DNA of 15,426 nucleotides, taken from Rhodospirillales bacterium. Lineage in GTDB: Bacteria > Pseudomonadota > Alphaproteobacteria > UBA8366 > JADFVY01. The DNA is taken from the NCBI GenBank assembly GCA_024644185.1, contig JAHELM010000009.1, positions 1 through 15,426 on the forward strand. Reading direction: 5' to 3'. Each line of letters begins with the position of its first letter. Position 1 is the first letter of the stretch. This document shows positions 1 through 5,764 of this stretch, in pieces. A program made the position numbers and the translations under genes. The notes under the pieces were generated by a model. That model saw only the letters and a program-made list of their open reading frames with translations, searched no databases and was not told the DNA's origin.

Positions 1-135
1 CGCCGCGCGAAAGACGGCCAGCGTCCGCCGCATATGCTCCGGCGGCGCCGGATCGGGCCCCGGATCCTCCACCGTCAATCCCTCGAACATGCCGACGATC
101 GCATCGTCGTCCGTCTCTGTTGCCGCCCGCCACAT
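1..135 (-). CDS. GNAT-family N-acetyltransferase, N-terminal fragment (runs off left edge)
   Basis: An open minus-strand frame starts at ATG 135-133 and stays open to base 1, giving 45 residues that begin MWRAATETDDDAIVGMF. The pattern of an N-terminal strand followed by a D-rich turn and a helix with I..MF resembles the first strand and helix of GNAT acetyltransferases, which move an acetyl group from acetyl-CoA to an amine. The acetyl-CoA binding motif would lie outside the window, so substrate and full identity cannot be judged. An AAGG stretch 8 nt upstream of the ATG is a plausible ribosome binding site, and the only nearby upstream in-frame ATG is followed at once by a stop, which supports this start. 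The gene diverges from ruvX across about 96 bp. The family call rests on weak N-terminal similarity only. Confidence 0.5.
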   Translation of the reverse strand, partial: MWRAATETDDDAIVGMFEGLTVEDPGPDPAPPEHMRRTLAVFRAA

Positions 136-156
136 GGGCCGCACCTTACCGCATGG

Positions 157-185
157 CTGGCGCCGGTTCCATATGGCCGGATAAT
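157..185 (+). promoter_or_regulatory. Candidate promoter for ruvX
   Basis: GATAAT at 180-185 is a good match to a sigma-70 -10 element. CTGGCG at 157-162, with a 17-bp spacer, is a poor -35 (3 of 6). The transcript would begin near 192 and have a leader of about 40 nt before the ruvX ATG at 232. It lies in the only AT-richer patch of the interval between the divergent GNAT gene and ruvX. This is a motif match only. Confidence 0.3.
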
Positions 186-231
186 GCTCTAGGCTTCGCT
201 TCGAATTTCCCGCACCGGAGCCCGCACCCCA

Positions 232-717
232 ATGCCCATCGTCGCCCTGGCCGCATTGCGCGACGCCGTTGCCCCCGGCAAGCGGCTGCTGGGCCTCGAT
301 CTCGGCTCGAAGACCATCGGCATGGCGGTATCGGATGGCGGCTGGACCGTCGCGTCGCCGATCGGCACCGTCGCGCGGCGGAAATTCACCCTGGACGCCA
401 TCGAACTGAAGGCGGCGATCGACGAGCGCAATGTCGGCGCGCTGGTGCTGGGTCTGCCGGTGAACATGGATGGCACCGAAGGGCCGCGCTGCCAGTCGAC
501 CCGTCAATTCGCCACCAATCTGATGCAGAAATTCGACATGCCCATCGCCTTCCAGGACGAACGCCTGTCGACGGCGGCGGTCGAGCGGCTGCTGATCGAC
601 GAGGTCGACATGACCCGCAAGCGTCGCGGCGAGGTGGTCGACAAGATGGCCGCCGCCTGGATCCTGCAAGGCGCGCTGGACTCGCTGGCGCGGATGGCGC
701 GCGAACGCCAGGCATGA
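232..717 (+). CDS. ruvX: RuvX/YqgF-family putative pre-16S rRNA nuclease / Holliday junction resolvase
   Basis: This 161-residue protein has the usual length of YqgF/RuvX, an RNase H-fold cytoplasmic nuclease linked to 5' maturation of 16S rRNA and, in older annotation, to Holliday junction resolution. Visible family motifs are GLDLGSKTIG at residues 21-30 with the first catalytic Asp (D23), the LGLPVNMDG loop at 73-81, QDERLST at 108-114, and VDKMAAAWILQ at 136-146 with the last acidic residue (D137). The RNase H-like core is therefore complete. A CGGAG sequence about 11 nt before the ATG could serve as ribosome binding site. The gene is convergent with the hemolysin III-like gene, 14 bp away. 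In related alphaproteobacteria ruvX commonly lies next to pyrB; here about 4.1 kb separates them. Function is confident at family level. Confidence 0.95.
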   Translation: MPIVALAALRDAVAPGKRLLGLDLGSKTIGMAVSDGGWTVASPIGTVARRKFTLDAIELKAAIDERNVGALVLGLPVNMDGTEGPRCQSTRQFATNLMQKFDMPIAFQDERLSTAAVERLLIDEVDMTRKRRGEVVDKMAAAWILQGALDSLARMARERQA

Positions 718-731
718 AGAACCCGGGAGAC

Positions 732-1382
732 CTAAAGAACGTAGAGGGCGATCACGAAGAAATGGGCGGCGCTGCCGGCCATCACGAACAGATGCCAGAT
801 CGCGTGGTTGAACGGCATGTCGCGGCGAACATAGAAGGCGATTCCGCTCGTATAGGCCAGCCCGCCGGCCAGCAGCAGCGCCGATCCGTCCCAGCCGACG
901 CCGGCGATCAACGGCCTGGCCCAGGCGACGACCAGCCAACCCATCGTCAGATAGAGCGTCATGCGCATCCAGCGCAACCGCCCCGGCCAGATCAGGCGCA
1001 GCAGGATGCCGGCAACCGCCAGCGTCCAGATCAATCCCAGCAGCAGCCAGTCCGGCACGGCGCCCATGGCCAGCAGGGCGATCGGCGTATAGGTGCCGGC
1101 GATCAGCAGGAAGATGGTGCTGTGGTCGAGCGACCGCAGCACCCGCTTGGCGGCCCCGTTTCGGCTGCCGTGATACAGGGTGGAAATCAGGAACAGCAGG
1201 ATCAGCGAGGCGCCGTAGACGCTGACCCCGGCAACCGCCCACGGCCCGTCGCGATACGCCGCCACCAGCAGAACGATCAGCCCGACAAGGCTCAACGCCG
1301 CGCCAACGCCGTGGGTCGCCGCATTGGCGATTTCCTCGGCGGTCGATTCGGGATGCGGGTCTGAAAATGCAGAAGATGACAT
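732..1382 (-). CDS. Hemolysin III / PAQR-family membrane protein
   Basis: A 216-residue, seven-helix integral membrane protein of the hemolysin III (YqfA/TrhA, PAQR superfamily) group. The superfamily metal-site residues are all present: SxxxH (S67, H71 in ISTLYHG), an Asp in LDHS (D86), and HxxxH (H193, H197) in the last helix region, the zinc-site pattern known from PAQR receptors. Hydrophobic segments run from about residue 28 to the C-terminus with short loops, and E17, N20 and THG (23-25) form the usual N-terminal motif. The frame is open upstream to 1505, but the extension is Arg/Pro-rich and unlike the family. ATG 1382 has AAAGG about 10 nt upstream and gives the family's usual length. 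Despite the name, haemolytic activity is not implied; bacterial members have been linked to membrane homeostasis. The gene is convergent with ruvX and divergent from the permease gene. Confidence 0.92.
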   Translation of the reverse strand: MSSSAFSDPHPESTAEEIANAATHGVGAALSLVGLIVLLVAAYRDGPWAVAGVSVYGASLILLFLISTLYHGSRNGAAKRVLRSLDHSTIFLLIAGTYTPIALLAMGAVPDWLLLGLIWTLAVAGILLRLIWPGRLRWMRMTLYLTMGWLVVAWARPLIAGVGWDGSALLLAGGLAYTSGIAFYVRRDMPFNHAIWHLFVMAGSAAHFFVIALYVL

Positions 1383-1646
1383 GGAAAATACGCCTTTCGC
1401 TGCCGCAACCGTCCCGGTCGGCGCCCTGGGGCGTCGGCACCGGTTAGATTGGACCTGCCGGATCGCCGCGCAACCCCCGACGGGCCGAATCGGAAACGCG
1501 GACATCGGGAGACGCGCGCGGCGCCAGAGGATTCACCGCAAGAACCGGGGGGCGAAAGTCTGACGGTTTTTCCGGGCTATTGGTTGACGGGCAGCGGTCC
1601 ACCGGTGCAGGCTGGCCGCCCCCGTTCCTCACGCGCACCGGACCCC
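1383..1646. other. Divergent intergenic region between hemolysin III-like gene and AEC permease gene
   Basis: These 264 bp separate two divergent genes and must hold the promoters of both unless one is read from further away. I see no gene in it: open stretches on either strand are Pro/Arg-rich shadows. A TTGACG at 1584-1589 resembles a -35 for the permease, but no acceptable -10 follows. An imperfect stem (1417-1425 with 1430-1438, two G-T pairs, 4-nt loop) is visible but is no more than expected in such GC-rich DNA. Confidence 0.5.
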
Positions 1647-2570
1647 ATGCCGTCGATTCTTGCCGCGCTGGCGCCGATCTTCCTGCTGATCCTGTGCGGC
1701 TACGGGCTGCGCCGGTCGGGCCTGTTCGGCGAGGCGTTCTGGGCCGAGGCCGACCGCCTGGTGTTCCTTGTCCTGTTCCCGGTCTATCTGGTGCTGCATA
1801 TCGGCACCGCGGACCTCGCCGGGCTGGCGCTGGCGCCGATGGCGCTGGGGCTGCTGGCCGGGCTCGTGGCGATGTCGGTGCTGGCGGTGGCGCTGCGGCC
1901 GGCGTTTCGCGTCGATGGGCCGGCTTTCGCCTCGATTTTCCAGGGCAGCATGCGGCCCAACACCTATGTCGCCTTCGCCGCCGCCGAGGCGCTGTTCGGG
2001 GCGACGGGAAGCGTGCTGGCGGCGATCGCGGTGGCGGTCTGCACTCCTGCCGTCAACGTGCTGGCGGTGCTGGCGCTCGCCCGCTGGGGCCGCAACGGCA
2101 ATGCCGGGGGCTGGCGCATGGCCTTGCGCACCATGGCGCGCAACCCGATCATCCTGGCCGTGGCGGCCGGACTGCTGATCAATGTCGCCGGTATCGGCCT
2201 GCCGCCGGTGATCGACGACATGATGGCGATCGTCGCCCGCGCCACCCTGCCGATGGCCCTGCTGTCGGTCGGTGCCGGCCTGCAATTCCGTGCCGCGGGC
2301 AATGCCGGCGGTCCGGTTGCCGCCGCCGCGATCCTGAAACTGCTGGGGCTGCCCGCCCTCACCTGGGCCGCCTGCGCCGCCTTCGGCGCCGAAGGCCTGC
2401 CGTTGACCGTGGCGGTGATGTTCGCCGCCCTGCCGAACAGCCCGACCTCCTATTCCATGACCCGCCAGCTTGGCGGCAACCACATCCTGATGGCCGCCAT
2501 CATCACTGCCACAACCTTCGCCGCCATGGCCACCATGCCGACCGTGCTGATGGTGTTGGGCGCGGGATAG
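1647..2570 (+). CDS. AEC (auxin efflux carrier)-family permease
   Basis: A 307-residue, strongly hydrophobic protein with the size and about ten-helix pattern of bacterial AEC-family transporters (a family that includes malonate/malate permeases of the MdcF type). Supporting motifs are the N-terminal APIFLLILCGYGLRRSG segment (residues 9-25), the unwound-helix motif FQGSMRPNTYVAF (98-110), and the C-terminal LPNSPTSY...RQLGGN segment typical of the family. The frame is open to 1449, but the upstream part is Arg/Pro-rich and not membrane-like. ATG 1647 begins directly with the first family helix. No strong Shine-Dalgarno is visible; CCGGA lies about 5 nt upstream. The substrate cannot be read from sequence; weak organic acids are the usual guess. 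The gene ends 6 bp from the convergent lipoprotein gene. The family call is confident. Confidence 0.9.
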   Translation: MPSILAALAPIFLLILCGYGLRRSGLFGEAFWAEADRLVFLVLFPVYLVLHIGTADLAGLALAPMALGLLAGLVAMSVLAVALRPAFRVDGPAFASIFQGSMRPNTYVAFAAAEALFGATGSVLAAIAVAVCTPAVNVLAVLALARWGRNGNAGGWRMALRTMARNPIILAVAAGLLINVAGIGLPPVIDDMMAIVARATLPMALLSVGAGLQFRAAGNAGGPVAAAAILKLLGLPALTWAACAAFGAEGLPLTVAVMFAALPNSPTSYSMTRQLGGNHILMAAIITATTFAAMATMPTVLMVLGAG

Positions 2571-2576
2571 CGCCGT

Positions 2577-3290
2577 TCATCCCCCCGCCTTGCTCAGGAA
2601 CGCCGCCGTCGCCGCGCCGATTTCGGCCAGTGCGTCACCGACGGCCTGGAGTTCCACGCGGCGGCGGGTTTCGTCGGTGTCCATGTCGCCCTGCTGCTTG
2701 ACGGTCACGAAGTCGCGACTGGCGGTGACGGCAAAGGGGGCGATGCCGGTGCGGGTGTCGATCAGCACCGCCTCGACGTTGCAATACGACTTCGCCTCGT
2801 CGGGCGCGAAGAAGCGGAACTTGGCATAGGTGCGGCACGAGGTCTGGTAGATCAGCAGCAGATCGGCCTGGAAGCGCGCCCCGGCCTCGCGGAAGGCGCC
2901 GATGCTGCCTTTCTCGGGTATCAGCAGGGTCGGCAGATAGACGGCATCGTAAACCTTCGGCGAGGCGCGCAACGCCGCCACCAGCCCGCGCTGCACCTCG
3001 GTCCCGCTGCGCGACAGCTCGTCCGACCAGCCGAACCAGTAATTATGCCCCAGCGCCACCACCGCGATCCGATTCAGCGGCCGCGGCGTAAAGCGGTGCG
3101 CCAGGATGCGGTCGATATCGGCATCGGACAGCAACGCCGCGTCGGAGGCGAACAGAGACAGCGTTTCTGAATCGCCGCCGACCTCGAACAGGGAACTCGG
3201 CGCGCCGCCATCGTATACCGAACTCGAAACAGGCGCCCCGCAACCGGCCAGCGCCAGCAGGCCGAGCAAAGCCAGAAATCCCCGCGTCAT
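2577..3290 (-). CDS. Conserved outer-membrane-type lipoprotein of unknown function
   Basis: A 237-residue exported lipoprotein. Residues 1-17 form a lipoprotein signal peptide: MTRG, a Leu/Ala-rich core, then the lipobox LAGC with the lipidated Cys17. Gly18 at position +2 gives no inner-membrane retention signal, so outer-membrane sorting is likely. A low-complexity Ser/Gly linker follows to about residue 45. The globular part (about 72-235) alternates strands and helices: RIAVVALGHNYWFGWSDE (74-91), a LLLIYQT strand (145-150), and an LIDTRTG turn (176-182). This loosely recalls CsgG/LpoB-like lipoprotein folds, but I cannot assign a family. Cys152 and Cys170 could form a disulfide in the periplasm. 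ATG 3290 is chosen because a near-perfect AGGAGGGG lies 5 nt upstream, the best ribosome binding site in the window; an open extension to 3593 lacks a signal peptide. It is divergent from the CoA-transferase gene. Confidence 0.85.
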   Translation of the reverse strand: MTRGFLALLGLLALAGCGAPVSSSVYDGGAPSSLFEVGGDSETLSLFASDAALLSDADIDRILAHRFTPRPLNRIAVVALGHNYWFGWSDELSRSGTEVQRGLVAALRASPKVYDAVYLPTLLIPEKGSIGAFREAGARFQADLLLIYQTSCRTYAKFRFFAPDEAKSYCNVEAVLIDTRTGIAPFAVTASRDFVTVKQQGDMDTDETRRRVELQAVGDALAEIGAATAAFLSKAGG

Positions 3291-3453
3291 GCACCCCTCC
3301 TGAATCCGGGCATCCGTCACGGGTGAACCCCGCCCTGGGCCGGTACCCTGCGCGTGAATTCGGGCGAATTCAAGGCCGGGCCGTACGGTACGCCCTTGAC
3401 CCGTGGCGTGCCGCCCGGCAACCATCGCCGCCCAAACCGAACGAGGGAAAATC
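3291..3453. other. Divergent intergenic region between lipoprotein and CoA-transferase genes
   Basis: These 163 bp hold the start signals of two divergent genes. They contain the AGGAGGGG ribosome binding site of the lipoprotein gene near 3296-3303, a perfect 18-bp dyad, an 8-bp palindrome, and a TTGACC (3396-3401) without a convincing -10. No small gene is supported. Confidence 0.6.
3355..3372. promoter_or_regulatory. Perfect inverted repeat, candidate operator
   Basis: TGAATTC (3355-3361) and GAATTCA (3366-3372) are exact reverse complements separated by GGGC. The 18-bp site is AT-rich inside GC-rich DNA and lies 82 bp before the CoA-transferase ATG and 65 bp before the lipoprotein ATG on the other strand, a typical place for a dimeric repressor or activator site. 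A second palindrome, CCGTACGG, follows at 3381-3388. No regulator gene lies beside it, so the binding protein is unknown. Confidence 0.45.
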
Positions 3454-4671
3454 ATGGCCGGCGCGCTGGACGGTATCCGTATTTTCGACCTGACCCGCAT
3501 CCTGGCCGGGCCAAGCTGCACCCAGATTCTGGGCGATCTGGGCGCCGATGTGATCAAGATCGAACATCCGCGCAACGGCGACGACACCCGCAAATGGGGC
3601 CCGCCCTATGTCGCCGGCGCCGACGGGACGCAGACGAACGAGAGCGCCTATTATCTGGCGGCCAACCGCAACAAGCGCTCGGTCGCCCTCGACATCGCCA
3701 GGCCGGCAGGCCAGCGGCTCGCCCGCCAGCTGATCGCGCGGTGCGACGTTCTGGTGGAGAATTTCAAGACCGGCGATCTGAAACGCTACGGTCTTTCCCA
3801 TGAGGACTTGCGGGACGAGTTTCCCGGCCTCGTCTATTGCTCGATCACCGGATTCGGGCAGACCGGGCCGATGGCGCCCTATGCCGGATACGACTACCTG
3901 GCGCAGGCCATGGGCGGCATCATGAGCCTGACCGGCGAGCCCGACGGCCAGCCGATGAAGGTAGGCATCGGCATCGCCGACCTGATGTGCGGCATGTACG
4001 CCTCCACCGCCCTGCTGGCGGCGCTGCGCCACCGCGACCGCACCGGCCGGGGCCAGCAGATCGACATGGCGCTGCTGGACACCCAGGTGGCCTGGCTGAC
4101 CTACGAGGCGGAGAACTACCTGCTGTCCGGCACGCCGCCGGCCCGGCGCGGCAACGGCCATCCCAACATCGTGCCCTATCAGGTGTTCGAAACGGCTGAT
4201 GGCCACATGGTTCTTGCCTGCGGCAACGACCGGCAATTCGGCGAATTCTGTGCCGAGGCCGGGGCGGCGGATCTGGCACGAGACTCTCGTTTTACAAGTA
4301 ATACATTGCGCTGCAACAATCGCTCCGCGCTGATTCCGCTGGTCGCCGATCTGATGCGCCGACGCCCCCTGGCCGACTGGATCGACGGGCTGCGCCGCCG
4401 TCAGGTGCCGTGCAGCCCGGTCAACACGGTGCCCCAGGTGTTCGAGGAACCGCAGGTGACGGCGCGCGGCATGAAGATCGAGATGCCGCATCCGCTGGCC
4501 GCTTCCGGCACCGTGCCGCTGGTCGCCAGCCCGATCAAGATGTCCGGAACGCCGCCGGAATACCGCCACGCCCCGCCGACGCTGGGCCAGCACACCGACG
4601 AGGTTCTGGCCGAACTGCTGGGCATGGACGCGGCCGCGGTCGCCGCGCTGCGGGCGGACGGGATCGTCTGA
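3454..4671 (+). CDS. Family III CoA-transferase (CaiB/BaiF), SUGCT-like
   Basis: A 405-residue cytoplasmic enzyme of the family III (formyl-CoA transferase type) CoA-transferases, which move CoA between carboxylic acids through an aspartyl-CoA thioester. The N-terminal signature LTRILAGPSCTQILGDLGAD (13-32), VIKIEHP (33-39), RNKRSVALDI (72-81), LVENFKTGDLKRYGL (100-114) and YCSITGFGQTGP (128-139) are all present. Asp176 in GIADLMCGMYAS matches the catalytic Asp of the family. YQVFETADGH and the closing LGQHTDEVL motif follow, so the fold is complete. From recall, several stretches (GDDTRKWGPP, IVPYQVF, GNDRQF) are close to mammalian SUGCT, a succinate/glutarate-type CoA-transferase, which suggests dicarboxylate substrates, but this is inference. 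ATG 3454 follows GAGGGA at 7 nt; 17 upstream in-frame codons are not family-like. Codons 275-289 are unusually AT-rich for this window. Confidence 0.93.
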   Translation: MAGALDGIRIFDLTRILAGPSCTQILGDLGADVIKIEHPRNGDDTRKWGPPYVAGADGTQTNESAYYLAANRNKRSVALDIARPAGQRLARQLIARCDVLVENFKTGDLKRYGLSHEDLRDEFPGLVYCSITGFGQTGPMAPYAGYDYLAQAMGGIMSLTGEPDGQPMKVGIGIADLMCGMYASTALLAALRHRDRTGRGQQIDMALLDTQVAWLTYEAENYLLSGTPPARRGNGHPNIVPYQVFETADGHMVLACGNDRQFGEFCAEAGAADLARDSRFTSNTLRCNNRSALIPLVADLMRRRPLADWIDGLRRRQVPCSPVNTVPQVFEEPQVTARGMKIEMPHPLAASGTVPLVASPIKMSGTPPEYRHAPPTLGQHTDEVLAELLGMDAAAVAALRADGIV

Positions 4672-4672
4672 C

Positions 4673-4695
4673 TGCAATGCCGGCCGGGCCTTGCA
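4673..4695 (+). terminator. Hairpin just after the CoA-transferase stop, possible weak terminator
   Basis: TGCAA (4673-4677) pairs with TTGCA (4691-4695), continued after one mismatch by GCC with GGC, leaving a 5-nt loop. It starts two bases after the stop codon. There is no following T-run, so it is not a classical intrinsic terminator; it could stabilise the 3' end or assist termination before the pyrB promoter. Confidence 0.3.
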
Positions 4696-4760
4696 AACCG
4701 GTCGCTTCCAGGTGTCCGGCACGGTCCGGCGTAACCTTCCGGGCGCCCCTCACCCGGCGC

Positions 4761-4790
4761 TTGTTTGTCGCGCGGCGGCGGCGGTATAGT
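4761..4790 (+). promoter_or_regulatory. Candidate pyrB promoter giving a leaderless mRNA
   Basis: TATAGT at 4785-4790 matches the -10 consensus in 5 of 6 positions. TTGTTT at 4761-4766 is a half -35 with an 18-bp spacer. Transcription would start about 4796-4799, at or next to the pyrB ATG (4799). No Shine-Dalgarno sequence is present before the ATG, which fits leaderless translation. Position and motif are seen; use as a promoter is inference. Confidence 0.45.
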
Positions 4791-4798
4791 CCAGCCTC

Positions 4799-5764
4799 AT
4801 GACAACCCCGCTTGCCGACCCCTCGCTTCGCTTCCCCCATCGCCATCTCCTCGGCATCGAAGGCCTTTCGACCGAGACCGTGGGCATGGTGCTGGATCTC
4901 GCCGATTCCTATGTCGAGCAGAGCCGCAAGCGGGACAAGACGCTGGACCTGCTACGCGGCCGCACCGTCATCAACCTGTTCTTCGAAAGCTCGACCCGCA
5001 CCCGCACCTCGTTCGAGTTGGCGGCCAAGCGGCTTGGCGCCGACGTCATCAACATGTCGGTGCAGACCAGCGCCATCAAGAAGGGCGAAACGCTGATCGA
5101 CACGGCGATGACGCTCAACGCCATGCATACCGACGTCCTGGTCGTCCGGCACGGCGATTCGGGGGCGGTGAAGCTTCTGTCCGACAAGGTCAACTGCGCC
5201 GTCATCAACGCCGGCGACGGCAGCCACGAGCACCCGACCCAGGCGCTGCTGGACGCGTTGACCATCCGCCGCCGCAAGGGGCGCCTGCAGGGGCTGACCG
5301 TCGCCATCTGCGGCGACGTGTTGCACAGCAGGGTGGCGCGCTCGAACATCTATCTGCTGCAGATCATGGGCGCGCGAGTCCGGGTGGTCGCCCCGCCCAC
5401 CCTGCTGCCGGCCGCCATCGACCGCTTCGGCGTCGAGGTGTTCCACGACATGCGCAAAGGCCTGGAAGGCTGTGACATCGTGATGATGCTGCGGCTGCAG
5501 ACCGAGCGCATGCAGGGCCGCTTCGTACCGTCCGTGCGCGAATATTTTCACTTCTTCGGCCTCGACCGCGACAAGCTGGCGGCCGCCCATGCCGACGCGC
5601 TGGTGATGCATCCCGGACCGATGAACCGCGGCGTCGAGATCGATTCGGAACTGGCCGACGACATCAACCGCTCGGTGATCCGCGAGCAGGTGGAGATGGG
5701 CGTGGCGGTGCGCATGGCCTGCCTCGATCTGCTGACCCGCGACATTGCCGGAAACCAGTCATGA
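4799..5764 (+). CDS. pyrB: Aspartate carbamoyltransferase catalytic subunit
   Basis: This 321-residue protein is a full-length catalytic chain of aspartate transcarbamoylase, which joins carbamoyl phosphate and L-aspartate to N-carbamoyl-aspartate in de novo pyrimidine synthesis. The carbamoyl-phosphate site FFESSTRTRTSFE is at residues 61-73, with a SxxKGE lysine loop at 91-97. HPTQALLDALTI (145-156), the HSRVARS segment (176-182), LRLQ (231-234) and HPGPMNRGVEI (271-281) complete the active site. No PyrI-like regulatory chain is visible, so it fits the non-PyrI type that associates with a DHOase-like partner. The stop codon overlaps the pyrC start by 4 nt (ATGA), pointing to translational coupling and a tight complex. 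There is no ribosome binding site before the ATG; a -10-like TATAGT sits 8 nt upstream. A 127-bp gap separates it from the CoA-transferase gene. Confidence 0.97.
   Translation: MTTPLADPSLRFPHRHLLGIEGLSTETVGMVLDLADSYVEQSRKRDKTLDLLRGRTVINLFFESSTRTRTSFELAAKRLGADVINMSVQTSAIKKGETLIDTAMTLNAMHTDVLVVRHGDSGAVKLLSDKVNCAVINAGDGSHEHPTQALLDALTIRRRKGRLQGLTVAICGDVLHSRVARSNIYLLQIMGARVRVVAPPTLLPAAIDRFGVEVFHDMRKGLEGCDIVMMLRLQTERMQGRFVPSVREYFHFFGLDRDKLAAAHADALVMHPGPMNRGVEIDSELADDINRSVIREQVEMGVAVRMACLDLLTRDIAGNQS

Noticed and set aside
120..1364. 414-codon plus-strand frame overlapping ruvX and the hemolysin III-like gene
   Set aside because: Arg/Gln/His-rich shadow; both overlapped genes have clear family motifs.
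1417..1438. Imperfect hairpin in the hemolysin III/AEC intergenic region
   Set aside because: It contains two G-T pairs, has no T-run, and is within what GC-rich DNA yields by chance; on the other strand the G-T pairs become mismatches.
1383..1505. 41-codon N-terminal extension of the hemolysin III-like frame
   Set aside because: It is not family-like, would give an over-long protein, and ATG 1382 has an AAAGG upstream.
1584..1589. TTGACG as a -35 for the AEC permease gene
   Set aside because: No acceptable -10 hexamer lies 16-18 bp downstream.
1449..1646. N-terminal extension of the AEC permease frame
   Set aside because: The extra 66 codons are Arg/Pro-rich and not hydrophobic; the family's first membrane helix begins right after ATG 1647.
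3370..4722. 450-codon minus-strand frame opposite the CoA-transferase gene
   Set aside because: It has no recognisable motif and His/Gln/Arg/Gly-rich shadow composition, and it lies opposite a complete family III CoA-transferase.
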